Below, one piece after another: positions 1 through 11,262 of a stretch of DNA of 64,000 nt. Both the position numbers and the translations under genes were made by a program. Each line of letters opens with the position of its first letter. The first letter of the stretch is position 1. The DNA is from Adiantum capillus-veneris (Eukaryota; Streptophyta; Polypodiopsida; Polypodiales; Pteridaceae): the NCBI GenBank assembly GCA_014529385.2, contig CM043965.1:64575190-64639189 (forward strand). The letters run 5' to 3'. The notes under the pieces are model-generated. The model ran no database searches. It was not told the origin of the DNA and worked only from the letters and a program-made list of their open reading frames with translations.

Positions 1-454
1 TGTCCATATCATCTTCCTCATGCATAATCTTCGACTCCAACTCTTTACGCAGCAAAGCAATTTTAGCCTCATTGCGGCTTGCATAAAGACCTGCTAAAAT
101 ATCCCAAGCCTGTTTTGCAGATTTTGCTGAACGGATGTGAGGAACAATGGTGCGCTTCACAGACAACGCAATCAATGCATGAGCCTGCGCATCCTTAACA
201 TCCCAACGAGCTTGTTCTGTCGTAGGCAAAACAACTCTAACAGCTGCAATCCTTGCAGAAAGACCTGCAACATCCTCAACATCGCCTACATCATCAGAAC
301 CAAGACGTACATCAATGCCCTGCAGAATGTTCCAGACACCCTTTGACACAAGAACATGTTGCATCATATAAGCCCACATAGGGTAGTTGTCCCCATCCAA
401 CCTGTCCTCAGTAGCAAACATCTTGAACACATCTGTGTTGTTGTTGTCAGCCAT
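1..454 (-). CDS. Ty1/copia Gag, N-terminal part (runs off the window)
   Basis: From the ATG at 454 the minus strand stays open for 151 codons to the left edge. The protein begins MADNNNTDVFKMFATEDRLD, followed by a GDNYPMWAYMMQHVL segment and later RWDVKDAQAHALIALSVK and AKQAWDILAGLYASRNEAK. This is the usual order of the copia Gag (UBN2-type) domain, which binds genomic RNA and forms the cytoplasmic particle. No frameshift or stop is seen. An LTR and a tRNA-iMet primer site lie upstream at 817-1043 and 803-814, so this is the 5' end of an element whose pol lies outside the window. The intact frame suggests a fairly young copy. The zinc knuckle is not reached. Confidence 0.85.
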   Translation of the reverse strand, partial: MADNNNTDVFKMFATEDRLDGDNYPMWAYMMQHVLVSKGVWNILQGIDVRLGSDDVGDVEDVAGLSARIAAVRVVLPTTEQARWDVKDAQAHALIALSVKRTIVPHIRSAKSAKQAWDILAGLYASRNEAKIALLRKELESKIMHEEDDMD

Positions 455-802
455 GGTAAATGTTGCACCTGATGTGAAAACTGCTCGAAAATAGGAGAAA
501 TGGAGCGGGAACAACCTGTGCTATATAGCACAAACCTTAGAAGACTATAAGGTACCTGTAATACAGGAAACGGCACTGACAGAAATTCTGCACAAAATGA
601 CGAAATAGCCTGTGCAGTACTGCCTGTAGTGGAAACGGAGGCCGAAATGAGCCTCAATCAAAATTCTGAGTAGACCAAGCTCTTCGAGCTATCCCAAAAA
701 TTTTGTCGACCTGCGAACGCTCGCCAAAGCTCACTGAAATCGGAGAAAGTGAGCAGGCGTGTGTTGAAGCAGCTGGCGACTAAGCCCGGGAGGACGTGAC
801 CT

Positions 803-814
803 GCTCTGATACCA
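803..814 (-). other. Primer binding site, tRNA-iMet type (copia)
   Basis: On the minus strand the LTR end CCAACA is followed by TGGTATCAGAGC, the complement of the 3' end of plant initiator methionine tRNA. It marks the start of minus-strand DNA synthesis for the element whose Gag begins at 454. Confidence 0.85.
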
Positions 815-816
815 AT

Positions 817-1043
817 TGTTGGAATTAGGGTTGCAGAGAAACACACACAGCTTGGAGAAGACGAAGGAAGCTCAAGGCACACAATAGAGAGTGTGTTACT
901 TAGTGTGCAATGGAAAGATAGATAGCCCTATAGTGATGGGCGTATATACAATGCACGGGGGAAAAAACCTCCTAAAGAGGGAAAAAATGCCCCGGCGGTC
1001 CTAGTGTGTTCACACACATCACTACCACATGTATATGGTAACA
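817..1043 (-). repeat. Copia 5' LTR, 227 bp
   Basis: Read on the minus strand it starts TGTTACCATATACATG and ends CCCTAATTCCAACA, directly before the primer site. The outer boundary is supported by an independent copy of the same 5' end at 11137 on the plus strand. A TATATA stretch lies in its middle (around 945-955). The partner LTR lies off the left edge, so the target duplication cannot be checked. Confidence 0.75.
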
Positions 1044-2349
1044 TTTGTTTATGCGTCAAAATACAAGCACATAAATGAAGATAGGCTATATATATTTTTG
1101 ACATTTTTGTAATTTTCATGTGAAAAAAAATCTTTGAAATATGCAGCATTTACATATTCAAATAACAACCACATGAAACATTTAGCTCATCTAAATTTGC
1201 AATGTCTTATGATGCATATATACTAGATTTACAACTCCATTACTTAAAGTGATACTATTTGATGGTTATCCAAGCCACATTTGGTGATTTATGTCATATC
1301 CTAAAAATTACACATTTTGGAATTCTTATTTTTCATTTATCAAAGATTAGCCTTAAAATAAAGTCAACTTTTGTATTTTTTCATTCATCTCACTTATTTC
1401 TATACAAATAACTCATATGGATACAATTGGGAAATTTATATACAAACTTTCATTAGTTTTTCATAGCAATGTTTTTTTTGCAAGAAACTATGCACTATAA
1501 AAATTTTGAAATGAGCTTAAATTACAAGATGCCTGTGAATTTGAAACCTTGAAAAATGATTAGTTGATGAGTATTGGCCTATGGATACATTATAGACCTT
1601 TAGTTTTGCCCTATAGCCTCATCATGTTAATAAAAGAGGTCTAAAAGACCTAAATTTTTCTCTTTATCATCATGTTCAAAATTTAGGTTTTTTTATTAAA
1701 ACAAAAAATCCCCTCAAACTAGAGGAGCTCCCTTGTGAGGTCCCCAACCCCAATAAGATTGGGGCGACTTGATAGATGGCCTTCCTTTATTCTCCTTTTC
1801 CATTGACGACACCCTACTCTGTTTTCACAAAGTAGAGATACAAGCAATACAAGAGAGAAAGTCCTCTATCCATCATTTTCGTGGTTATAAGGATCATACA
1901 CCACAAGCCATGTCAATAAATCAAGGATTCCAATGAAAGTTGTTTCCTAATATAAAGACAAAATCCCATTGACATATTTAAAATCCATAAACAACGCCTT
2001 TCCCCACATTTAAGAGGCAGCGTCTCCATCCATAAACCATAAATATGATATGAGACTTAGTCTAAACTAACTAAAAATCTTGTGAAAAATACCAGACTAA
2101 TCGGGTCCATAGCTTTCAGGGGCATGTATATTTAAGACTTCTCAACTCTTGGCACAATGAGTCTCTAGCTTCGCTTCCCCTGATAAGAGTGAGTGGAGAG
2201 TTTCTCGACTAATTGAGACCACCCATCCTTGACTGGCAACCTGAGCTAGCCCCCACTTTCCACCCCACACTCACACTTTTTAGCTTGTTTTCTAATTACT
2301 ACTACACTTTTTTATATATACAAACACTGTTCTTTTCTTAATTCCAGGC
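1044..2349. other. No recognised gene or element
   Basis: AT-rich sequence without a convincing frame. A 24-bp match at about 1719-1742 (cccctcaaactagaggagct) recurs at 8992, so part of this stretch is old dispersed repeat DNA. Confidence 0.5.
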
Positions 2350-2640
2350 ACAGGTTCTTTCATCCAGCCCTTCAAACATCACCAAAACATTTCTTTCTCA
2401 AACATGGTCTAATGAAGATAGTCCTATAATTCAACAAAAATGAATCACAGGTTCTTTCATCCAGCCCTTCAAACATCACCAAAACATTTCTTTCTCAAAC
2501 ATGGTCTAATGAAGATAGTCATATAATTCAACAAAAATGAATCACAGGTTCTTTCATCCAGCCCTTCAAACATCACCAAAACATTTCTTTCTCAAACATG
2601 GTCTAATGAAGATAGTCCTATAATTCAACAAAAATGAATC
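2350..2640. repeat. Three tandem copies of a 97-bp unit
   Basis: The unit starting acaggttctttcatccagcc begins at 2350, 2447 and 2544, an exact 97-bp period. The copies differ at very few positions, for example a c/a change in the second. Near identity points to a recent duplication. No coding potential is seen. Confidence 0.9.
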
Positions 2641-2719
2641 TTTCAATTATTCTTAAGAGTTTACCACTACCCGCGAACTTTGTCTATCTAACCAACAGAG
2701 CCTTTGCAAAGAATTTACT

Positions 2720-2860
2720 TATTCACTAACCGCAAAATGCACATAATTTTCCAGTCGCTAACCGCAAGGCATCCTGCTAACAGCAAGAGACAAAAAGAGA
2801 GCTGATAACCTCATCTTGTTCTCTGCTAACCGCGGAATCACCTCGTCGCTAACCGTGAGT
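2720..2860. repeat. Clustered short motif ctaaccgc
   Basis: The motif ctaaccgc or a one-base variant occurs about five times in 130 bp (near 2729, 2757, 2776, 2826 and 2851), each before a purine-rich segment. It may be a decayed short tandem repeat. No function is evident. Confidence 0.5.
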
Positions 2861-3109
2861 TCCAATAGGAAACAAGATATTCTTTCAAACAAAAGAATCT
2901 TTAAGTGATTTCTCAAACATGATTGACTAACTTCTAATATCAAACAGAGATAGTTTATCAAGCAGTAACCATAAATCAAACAATTCTTTCTCTACTCTAT
3001 GAAATCATATGCTTGTTTCTTGTGATATAATCACGTTCCTTGGATAGTTTAAGGGAATTCCTAGGCTTGAATTATCGATCATCATGTATAACAATGCGGA
3101 ATCATAAAT

Positions 3110-3301
3110 TCACCTTACCAGATTAGCAACACGTTTGACTACCTCTCCTGGTTGAGGTTGGACAGCTTCGACTTCTTCTGCAGCCGATACCTCCGCTTGA
3201 GCGATGTTTGGAGTAGTTGATGCCTTCCTTTGCACCTTTCTTGGAGGTGGAGTGACATGAGCATCCTTTGAGCTTCGAGTCACTTGCTTCGGGTCCATCA
3301 T
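3110..3301 (-). CDS. Hypothetical small protein or first exon
   Basis: A 63-codon frame starts at tandem ATGs (MMDPKQVTRSSKDAHV) and is rich in Pro, Lys, Glu and Ala, so probably disordered. Two plant-type TATA boxes lie upstream at 3621-3629 and 3497-3505, about 200 and 320 bp before the start. Near its end the sequence AATCTG|GTAAGG could be a splice donor (about 3118), which would make this a first exon. I found no downstream exon and recognise no family. It could also be the leader or Gag start of an unidentified retroelement. Confidence 0.3.
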   Translation of the reverse strand: MMDPKQVTRSSKDAHVTPPPRKVQRKASTTPNIAQAEVSAAEEVEAVQPQPGEVVKRVANLVR

Positions 3302-3457
3302 ATCATGGAAGAGAAAGGGGAAAAGAGAGAAATAGAACTCAACAATTCGAGGGGAAGCACTACAATGATAGAGAAAGAGTTGGTGATGGAGATGGCTTGA
3401 GGGTGAGAGCTTGAAGAAAAGAAGGTAACTCCGACATCAAGGCAAGAGAGCTTCCAC

Positions 3458-3707
3458 TTCCGAGAGTGTGTGTCTTGAAAGGGAAGGGAGAGGGGTCTTT
3501 ATATAGGCTCTCAAGGCCAAAATCACAAGCTAAGAATAGCGAAAAACAAAGAGAGATAAGTTTACGCACGTTTGCGGCTTCTTCCGAGAGTCTGTGTCTT
3601 GAAAGGGAAGGGAGAGAGGTCTTTATATATGCTCTCAAGGCCAAAATCACAAGCTAAGAATAGCAAAAAACAAAGAGAGATAAGTTTGCGCACGTTCGCG
3701 GCTTCTT
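3458..3707 (-). promoter_or_regulatory. Duplicated promoter-like segment, 2 x about 124 bp
   Basis: Two near-identical tandem copies start at 3458 and 3582. Each holds CTATATAAAGACC on the minus strand (TATA at 3497-3505 and 3621-3629) and a C/T-rich segment. Both TATA boxes point at the small frame at 3301-3110. Confidence 0.55.
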
Positions 3708-4126
3708 CTTTTTTTGTGGACACGGATTCTGATGCGCAATTTCGAGTCTTTAATTTTAGATGAACCTTGGCTTTCAAGAAAAGAAGCTCTAAACTTGACT
3801 TCTCCTCTCTCTTTTGTAAAAATGTTCTTTTTATCCTAGAAGTACTTCTCCTACTCCTTCTCTTCTAAAATTACTCCTCCTTTCCTAAAATTACTCCTTC
3901 TTTCTTAAGGGTCAACTCTTATCTTTAGATACAATCTTATGGCTTAGGTTTCCCCTATCAACCTATTGTTTTCAAGTAATTAAGGGTCATAATTAATAGT
4001 TCTAGAGTTTGATTTTTTATCCGATCGTTCCATTAGAATGCTCTTTGACTTAATAAAATGCGAACCTTAAACATTTTTGCAAAGTAAATAAATTAGTTTT
4101 TATTGAAAAATGTTGGGTACATTACA

Positions 4127-4362
4127 TCCCCATAACTCTTTTGGAGCACACCACCCCGGAGCATCAAGGCCTTTTGTAGGGCATACTTCACACCAAAAGC
4201 CTCGCTTTGCAAGATATATATTCTACCATGCCTTGCTCACCTAAAGCTCAAAGTTGCTTTCTTTTAATTTTATTTTGCAACCCCCTTTTGTAAACCACCA
4301 GCTTCAAAGTCTTTATACTTTGTGAAGACGTGCTCCAAGTGGGGAGTGAATACACAAAAGTA
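4127..4362 (+). repeat. Dispersed repeat, copy 1 (copy 2 at 9006-9249)
   Basis: About 235 bp beginning cataactcttttggagcaca and ending gtggggagtgaatacacaaa matches 9006-9249 closely, with small indels. The second copy lies in the leader of a copia element. It is probably part of an untranslated or LTR segment of a repeat family. No coding frame. Confidence 0.75.
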
Positions 4363-4378
4363 TTAGATTGATTCTACT

Positions 4379-4380
<2 letters not shown>

Positions 4381-4436
<56 letters not shown>
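4381..4436. repeat. (GT)28 microsatellite
   Basis: Uninterrupted GT dinucleotide run. Confidence 0.98.
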
Positions 4437-4438
<2 letters not shown>

Positions 4439-6409
4439 AATAATAGGTTGATTTCACAAACTATTGAACCATACTATGGGACTAGAGACCACTCAACATG
4501 TCAATAATCAAATCTTATGTATACATTAGATAACAAGTAGATAAAGTTAAGACTACAATTTGACATTTAAATGAAATTTAGACATATAGTGCATTACATG
4601 TTTTTATCAAAGAGTCATATAAAAGGGTCATCTATCACTAATCAAAATAATCGAGCAGTGGACAATCTTCAGTTATTGTTGCAATTGTTGTTGTATCCCA
4701 AGGAAAGAATCTCTTGCCTATCACCATCCAAGAAACACAAGCCTGTCAGAACTGGCATTACTTGGGAAGACAGGTCAACAACTCCCTCCCCTTGCTATTG
4801 GTGTCAAAAATTACAACAAAAACTAACATCATAACATAGATCAGATTTCAGTTTAAAGGATGAGAAACTTATTTACAATAATGTTTATATCATAAAATTC
4901 CAAAAAAGTCGGACAATATCTCCTTTGTAATTTGAATCAATTTTCAAAAGTCCAGTCCAATGCCATCTCATTCGAGACCCTCACGTGAGGATTTAGGCTC
5001 TATCAAAACCTTGAAGTATGTTCAAAGTAAACCGCTAACATTAATTCCAAAAATTATGCATCTATTCAACAAAGAGAAAAGTGTTGAAAAGCAATTCCCA
5101 CTACTGAATTTACTAAAGTGATTATACTCAACTGCAGCTTATACATCTTTAGTCATACACCTACACTATTGAAGTCAATCTATCAAGACATCATAAAAAG
5201 CAAGTCAAAAAAGCTAGTCAAAAAAGGTTAGCTACATGCTAGTCAAGATCGAACATCCATCAACATGTTGCTCAATATGTCTAATAAATCCAACAAATCA
5301 TAATATGATTATCCAATAGCCGAGGTTTCATCTCCAAAGTGGCATTGTAATCTCAACCCCAAAAAAAACCATATAAAAGCCCAACTTGAAATCCATGTGA
5401 AGCATATTACACGGAGAAAATTTGAAAAAGAGACAATGTACTACTATTGCTCGTAAATTATAGAGACTATGTATATATGTACCCATATTTTATACCCAAA
5501 CAAATGTAAAGAAGAGTTTGTACCTGTGTATTACCCCATTTTATACAAAGGTGTATGTAATACGAATGCGAACATGTCAAATCTCTCAGCCACCACAGGC
5601 ATGCAACAATATATCAAAGCTAGCAAAGTTTCTAGTATCAAATCAATACATTGGCTATGCAAAAGGATACAATAGCCAGTGTAGTCTCTAGCATACAATT
5701 AGGACGTCAATTATGATTAGTGGATGTTTTGCTGGAAATATTCCCAAAGAAACTATCTAATATCATTCCCAACAGGTTTCATACAAGAGTTATTCAACCC
5801 ATGTATCCCAGCAAAGCTCAGCAAAGCTGCAGTCAAAAAATCCTTCAAAGCAAAAGTTTAGACTCACATATAATAGATATCTAGAAGTTATATCATTATC
5901 CTGTACCATTTCCAGCTTAGAGGGAATACACACAAGTATTAGGAGTATGCCTCATCAGTCAAACCAAAGTAATTCAATTACTATATATCTAATGAGCCTG
6001 CAAACCATGCAAATTTGCACAGCATTTAAGTCATGTTTTTCATACTGAGTAGGTGTCAGGGCTCCTACTTCTTACCTATTCAAAATGTCCATGAAAAAGT
6101 GAACTCCAAGTATGTTCCACAAGCATTAAAATCAAGATAACTTTCAAACAACTAAAAAATCGGATACTGAGTAGGTGCAAAAACACCTACCTGTATGTTG
6201 ATAAGACTTTGATAATAGTTGCTCTTGAGACCACGTACTATTTTGTGTTGTCATCGAAGGCTTATTTGGAGGTTTTGAAAAAATGAGATAAAGATAACAG
6301 TTTTCGAAGAGCAAGAGTGATAATCGACTGAGCCACCAAGGTTACTATTACATTTGTGTGTAGAGCGCTCGTATAGTGTTGTCAAACCTTCTCAGTAGGT
6401 CCTCATAGA

Positions 6410-6413
<4 letters not shown>
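4437..6413. other. No recognised gene or element
   Basis: AT-rich, with only short uncharacteristic frames. A local duplication cagcaaagctcagcaaagctgcag is visible at 5809-5832. I see nothing else. Confidence 0.5.

Positions 6414-6490
<77 letters not shown>
6414..6490. repeat. (GT)n microsatellite, 77 bp
   Basis: Uninterrupted GT/TG run. An (AG)n run follows at 6582-6614. Confidence 0.98.
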
Positions 6491-6579
6491 GAGCAAGGTG
6501 AAAGCCTACGCAAGCATGTCTGAGAAGAAGGGTTGATGCGTAGGGAGAGAATAGTTCAGGCAGACATGACCTGTGCGAG

Positions 6580-6581
<2 letters not shown>

Positions 6582-6614
<33 letters not shown>
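6582..6614. repeat. (AG)n microsatellite
   Basis: Uninterrupted AG run of about 33 bp. Confidence 0.97.
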
Positions 6615-6617
<3 letters not shown>

Positions 6618-6941
6618 AACACACTAGATGAACGAGTCATTTGATGGCATTCGATATTAAACAGAATTGGTGACCTTATCTTTATGGTCGCATGTGAAGA
6701 AAATTAAAGATGCTATCAGTACTAATAGTATGTGCAAGTTTCCTATTTCTAAAGAGACTTGTGTTATTCACATGCATGTCCATGAGTTACTACATTATGC
6801 ACGTCGTAGCCATGTGTGTGTGCCCCTTGTGGGATGTATAGAAAGTGTACACACACGATTGCAACACCATGAATGATGCCAAAAGGATAGTAGGAGATCA
6901 TAGTTCAATTGTTGCAAGCAAACCATAGTCAAAAGTGGTAC

Positions 6942-6943
<2 letters not shown>

Positions 6944-6999
<56 letters not shown>
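6944..6999. repeat. (TG)n microsatellite, 56 bp
   Basis: Uninterrupted TG run. Confidence 0.97.
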
Positions 7000-7002
<3 letters not shown>

Positions 7003-7300
7003 TAATTTATTACCTCCATGGGTGTCTAAGCTTGCAATGTGTGATATTTACATGCAAACACAAAGAAAGATCTGGCAAGTAAGAGGATTCTACAGAGGGT
7101 ACATAGGATTCTATAAAGGGTTACCATTCCACATTGTGCGCAAGAAGGTTAGATTCGACCAAACTTCATGTAAATTAGCATAAACTGTATTGATTGCTCA
7201 AGGATTTGGTAATCAGTACCTTATCCACTACCAAACGTATATATGTGTATTTGATCAAGTTAGGTGTCCAAGAGCACCAACCCTTCCATTTGGAATGGGT

Positions 7301-7408
7301 GGGTCAAGTATAGCAGGTATAATTCGTCTGAGTCCAAGTCCATGGAGCAAAAACGGGTCAAGTATAACAGGTATAATTCGTCTGAGTCCAAGTCCATGGA
7401 GCAAAAAC
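7301..7408. repeat. Two tandem copies of a 54-bp unit
   Basis: The unit gggtcaagtatagcaggtat starts at 7301 and 7355. The two copies are almost identical and both end near the phrase ggagcaaaaacgg. Frames that cross it on both strands simply encode the repeat. Confidence 0.9.
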
Positions 7409-7542
7409 GGAACCGGGTATGGGCTGCCAATCCTTTTCAAGGATATTCATTCTGAAAATACATGATAGGGAATTCGAACCAGAATTTGGAATGAGATAGA
7501 AATCTCTCATCTACTAAGGTTAAAACAAACTGTCATGTTTAA

Positions 7543-7545
<3 letters not shown>

Positions 7546-7627
<82 letters not shown>

Positions 7628-7642
7628 GAAGGGAGAGAGAGG
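7546..7642. repeat. Compound (TG)n(AG)n microsatellite
   Basis: TG run to about 7603 followed directly by GA, with a few interruptions at the end. Confidence 0.97.
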
Positions 7643-7920
7643 GAATAGCTTCCAAATGAGCCTCTCTATGCTATATTTGGGACATTTCTAAGCCTAATAC
7701 TCATGATTTCTCTTATGTAGCGATCTTAAGACTTGCAGAGTTTGCTCCAACAATAAGAAAATGGAGAAGGTGAGTTGGCTTATGGTGCATATTCTAAAAA
7801 TGGAATGGTGAGGTCGTGAGGTTGATTCTATTCCCCATTTTTGGTGGTCAAAACCGGTGGAATTTGTTAAGTATGGAGCCTGATTTACCCTTGTAATTTT
7901 ATGTGGTAAAAGCGCACATT

Positions 7921-8539
7921 TGTAAGGCCCCCATTATGAGAAGAAGCCATCGTGTGTGAAGGAAAATCACTCGCTGGAAACCAAAATTTTCACGGCCAAA
8001 AATCAGGGGCAACTTTAGGGGCCTCGAGGACAGAAGCCCCCAATACTTTTTTTTCCTCGCCGAAATATTCCTTTTCGCCGGAATATTATGGCCGGACGAC
8101 GGTCGGAAAGTGGTCAGAAAACGATCGGTCGGTTGGTCGGTGGCCGGTAGTCAATGGCCGGTGGTCGGTGGCGGGAAGTCAATGGCCGGTGGCCGGTGGC
8201 CGAATTCAAAAGCGGATTTGTCTACACAAGGGCAGCCACACATGGGCGGATTGAAGGGTCCGATTTGGACTTATTCACACAAGGGCGGCTACACATGGCT
8301 GCCTCTCATAAGAGAGGGCAGCACTTTTGGCCTATAAAAGGAGGCCATTTCTACACACATTTCATAGTGTGAAGTTGATGCAATAAGGTGAGTGTGAGGT
8401 GGTGAGAGTGAAGCAAGGCGGGAGCTCCATTAAGGGTATAATACCTTTGTAAAGTACTTCTTGTTTTGAAGTACTAAAGCCATTGAGTGGCTGATTTCCC
8501 GTGGACGTAGCCCACATTGGGTGAACCACGTATATCGTG

Positions 8540-8592
<53 letters not shown>

Positions 8593-8677
8593 CAATAATC
8601 TCTTGTGTGTGAAATCTATCTCTCTCCATTAAGTAATCTACTCAAATATCTATTTAGCTACGTCATATTTCCTAACA
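7921..8677 (+). repeat. LTR of a copia-like element, 757 bp
   Basis: Starts TGTAAGG and ends CCTAACA, an imperfect terminal inverted repeat. A TATA box (TATAAAAG, 8333-8340) lies where the promoter is expected. The LTR holds a G/C-rich imperfect repeat GGCCGGTGG at about 8125-8205 and a (CT)n run at 8544-8589. It is followed by AAATTGGTGCTCC, a possible primer site, and by a copia Gag start at 9354. No second LTR is found downstream. Confidence 0.6.
8544..8589. repeat. (CT)n microsatellite inside the LTR
   Basis: Uninterrupted CT run near the 3' end of the copia-like LTR, in its presumed transcribed part. Confidence 0.97.
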
Positions 8678-9005
8678 AAATTGGTGCTCCATCAACTCGG
8701 TTCCAAAGGCAATCGAGTTTGGAAGAGGGCATTCCCACCTTGTTTTGCCACATTTGGATTTTTCACCCCATCAACTGGCCCTTATATGAGCCTTCACATT
8801 CGATCCCAACCACCAACTAACTAGAAGGAACTCACCATCCAACAAACCTTTTCAGTTCACTCAATCAACATTGACTGCCAATCAACATCGAGTGTCACCA
8901 CCCGACTAGGTCATAATCATTGTCGCCATTTGGTAGCTCAGATCGATCAGCATAGGGCACTTTCCAACAGCCAATGGAGAGAGCTAAGCCTCCCCCTCAA
9001 ACTAG

Positions 9006-9249
9006 AGGAGCTCCCCGTAACTCTTTTGGAGCACACTACTTCGGAGCATCAAGGCCTTTTGTGGGGCATACTTCACACCAAAAGCCTGGCTTTGCAATAT
9101 CTATATTCTACCATGCCTTGCTCACCTAAAGCTCAAATTTGGTTTCTTTTATTTTTATTTTGCAACCCCCTTTTGTAAACCACCGGCTCCGAAGTCTTTA
9201 TACTTTGTGAAGAGGTGCTCCACAAAAGTGGGGAGTGAATACACAAAAA
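9006..9249 (+). repeat. Dispersed repeat, copy 2
   Basis: Matches 4127-4362 almost throughout. It lies between the LTR and gag of the copia remnant, so it is either an old leader segment or an insertion into the leader. Confidence 0.75.
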
Positions 9250-9353
9250 CAATTTGTAAAGTTTTTTTGAGAGGTTTAGTGCGCATAGAGATTAGACATT
9301 GCTCAATATCAAAAGGGGTAAGACCTTCTCTACACTACACTTTGGGGTACACT

Positions 9354-10150
9354 ATGGGCAACAATAATCTCACAGTTTTCAATGGCCAAGGATTCCATAC
9401 CTAACAAAAACCAAGGGGTACCTAATGAAAATGCAGCTATGTTCCACGTTCAAGCCATTAGGATAGGGGGAGGGGATTGAGACTAGACGATCTCAAGCAC
9501 AATTTGTAGCACATGATGAGCGAGCATTACATATTCTTCTCACCACTGTGGGGGATAATTACAACCACTACCTAGACAAATTCACTACTTCCTATGATGC
9601 ATGCGTCACATTTGAGAGACACTTTGGAGTGATAGCCAAACGCTCCAAAATTTCTCTCAAAATACAGCTCTATGGCCTCACCAAGGAACCACAAGAATAT
9701 ATCCCTTCTTATCAATAGAATGAAGAGCATATGTAGCCACTTGGCATACGTAAAATGCTCGCTAGAGAATAAAAAGCAAATATCCATTTTACTCAAAGTG
9801 GTACCAGATACACACTATGGTCAGATTGTCATAGTACTCAAAGAAAAGGAGCATGTTAAAGGACATCATCCCCTCACTCCAAGAGCATGCAAGAAGAAGA
9901 TTTTAGATACAAAGACTTCAGGAGGAGATTTTGTTGCTACATCATGAAGGAACCTAGCAAAGAAGAGGTGCAAACATTGCAATCCCATCAACAACCACAC
10001 ATTCGACAAATGTTACAAAATCAACCCTTATGTTCATTGTGGTAAAAATAACCATGGGCCTAATTGATGTTTGTACAAAGATAAAAACAAAGACAAAGGC
10101 AAAGTCAACATAGCTGAAGAATCTAGTGAAGAAGACAACAGAGCAGTGTA
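9354..10150 (+). pseudogene. Decayed copia Gag with zinc-knuckle remnant
   Basis: The start MGNNNLTVFNGQGFHT is typical for copia Gag but meets a stop at codon 17. A further segment, HDERALHILLTTVGDNYNHY, lies near 9515, and IKRMKS-like text follows near 9700 in another frame. A Cys/His-rich stretch CKHCNPINNHTFDKCYK sits near 9970-10020 with a second CxxC-GxNHG-like unit behind it. Many stops and frameshifts are present. Protease, integrase and RT are not found downstream, so the element is truncated as well as decayed. Confidence 0.6.
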
Positions 10151-10199
10151 ATATATAGATGTACTCTGAGATAGTCACATTATTCTTCACCCTAGTTTC

Positions 10200-10870
10200 T
10201 TACAATTCTCCAGGGGAGGAATTTTTGCCCTACACCCATGTTATCTATCATTCGCAAGGGGACAGATTTCAGCCTACACCCTATTGTCACCACTCTCTAG
10301 GGGAGGCACTCTTTTGTACACCTATTTAGATGGGAGACTTAGACCCCACTAGAAGGTATCTTGATGTGCTTAGACACAAAAAGGGGAGGATTTTTAGGCT
10401 TTGTGCCTAAGCCACATGGATCTCTCCCCTTGCTCCACATTGTCTAGATTCATTGTATCTAAAAACTACACTTGTCTATCACTTTTAGTTGATGATGGCA
10501 TTGACTCCACATGGTAAAGAACCCACACACACACACACACACTCATGGAGAAGCATGGAAGAGATTTGGGCTGATCTTAATCATCTCTAATATCATCCAA
10601 AGCTCCCTCAAAAATCTTATATGATCTCTCACTATGTACTTGGAGTCTAGTTCAATAATCAATCCAATTTGTGCTTATTACTTTGTGAATTGAGTTTCCT
10701 AATTGTGCTTAGTGTGGATGCACATGATGCTTTCACCATCATCATGAATGTAAGCCTAATATGTCCCCCTTAAGCAATGTACTTAAAAGAAAAAGTTAGA
10801 GACAAGATCATGGAAGCACAATCTAGAGATTCAAGTGGAGATGTGAGAGTTGGAGAATATAATGACTGAA
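10200..10870. other. Copia flank with repeated purine-rich tracts
   Basis: Four polypurine-tract-like stretches built on aggggagg occur near 10211, 10257, 10303 and 10380. They resemble the priming sites for plus-strand synthesis that precede a 3' LTR, but no 3' LTR follows. A short (AC)n run is at 10524-10542. Confidence 0.4.
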
Positions 10871-10978
10871 ATTACCAAAAATATGAATCATTTGCAAATG
10901 GGATGCTTGACGACAGCAATATTAATACGGGAACAAATCTTGAGAAGGCATGGCCAAATGGCATAAAAGGGAAGGCCA

Positions 10979-11005
10979 TCACACACACACACATATATGT
11001 TTTGT

Positions 11006-11044
<39 letters not shown>

Positions 11045-11090
11045 CGCACGCGCGCATACATACACACACACACACACACATATATATAGA

Positions 11091-11128
<38 letters not shown>

Positions 11129-11134
11129 GAGAGA
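10979..11134. repeat. Compound (AC)(GT)(CA)(TA) microsatellite ending in about 35 G
   Basis: AC, GT, CGTGCGCACG, CA and TA blocks are followed by an uninterrupted G run at 11093-11127. All frames crossing it are repeat artefacts. Confidence 0.97.
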
Positions 11135-11136
11135 TA

Positions 11137-11262
11137 TGCTACCATACATGCGGTATTGATGTGTGTGAACACGCTTAGGTATTTTTTCCTTCACTAGGAG
11201 TTTTCTTCCCACATGCATTCCATATAGGCCCATCACTCTAGGGCTAACTTATCTTCACTTGG
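11137..11262 (+). repeat. Fragment of the copia LTR seen at 817-1043
   Basis: Begins TGCTACCATACATG and continues GATGTGTGTGAACACGC, the same order as the minus-strand LTR at 1043-817, including the shared GGCCCATCACTCTAGGGCTA block. Similarity fades after about 11262. It starts immediately after the G-run microsatellite and no internal region follows, so it is a solo or truncated LTR. Confidence 0.65.

Noticed and set aside
2350-2640. CRISPR-like direct repeats
   Set aside because: Contiguous 97-bp tandem units without spacers, in a plant nuclear context.
10872-11236. Several overlapping frames on both strands with Pro, Gly, Val-Cys or His-Thr runs
   Set aside because: All are translations of the compound microsatellite and poly(G) tract.
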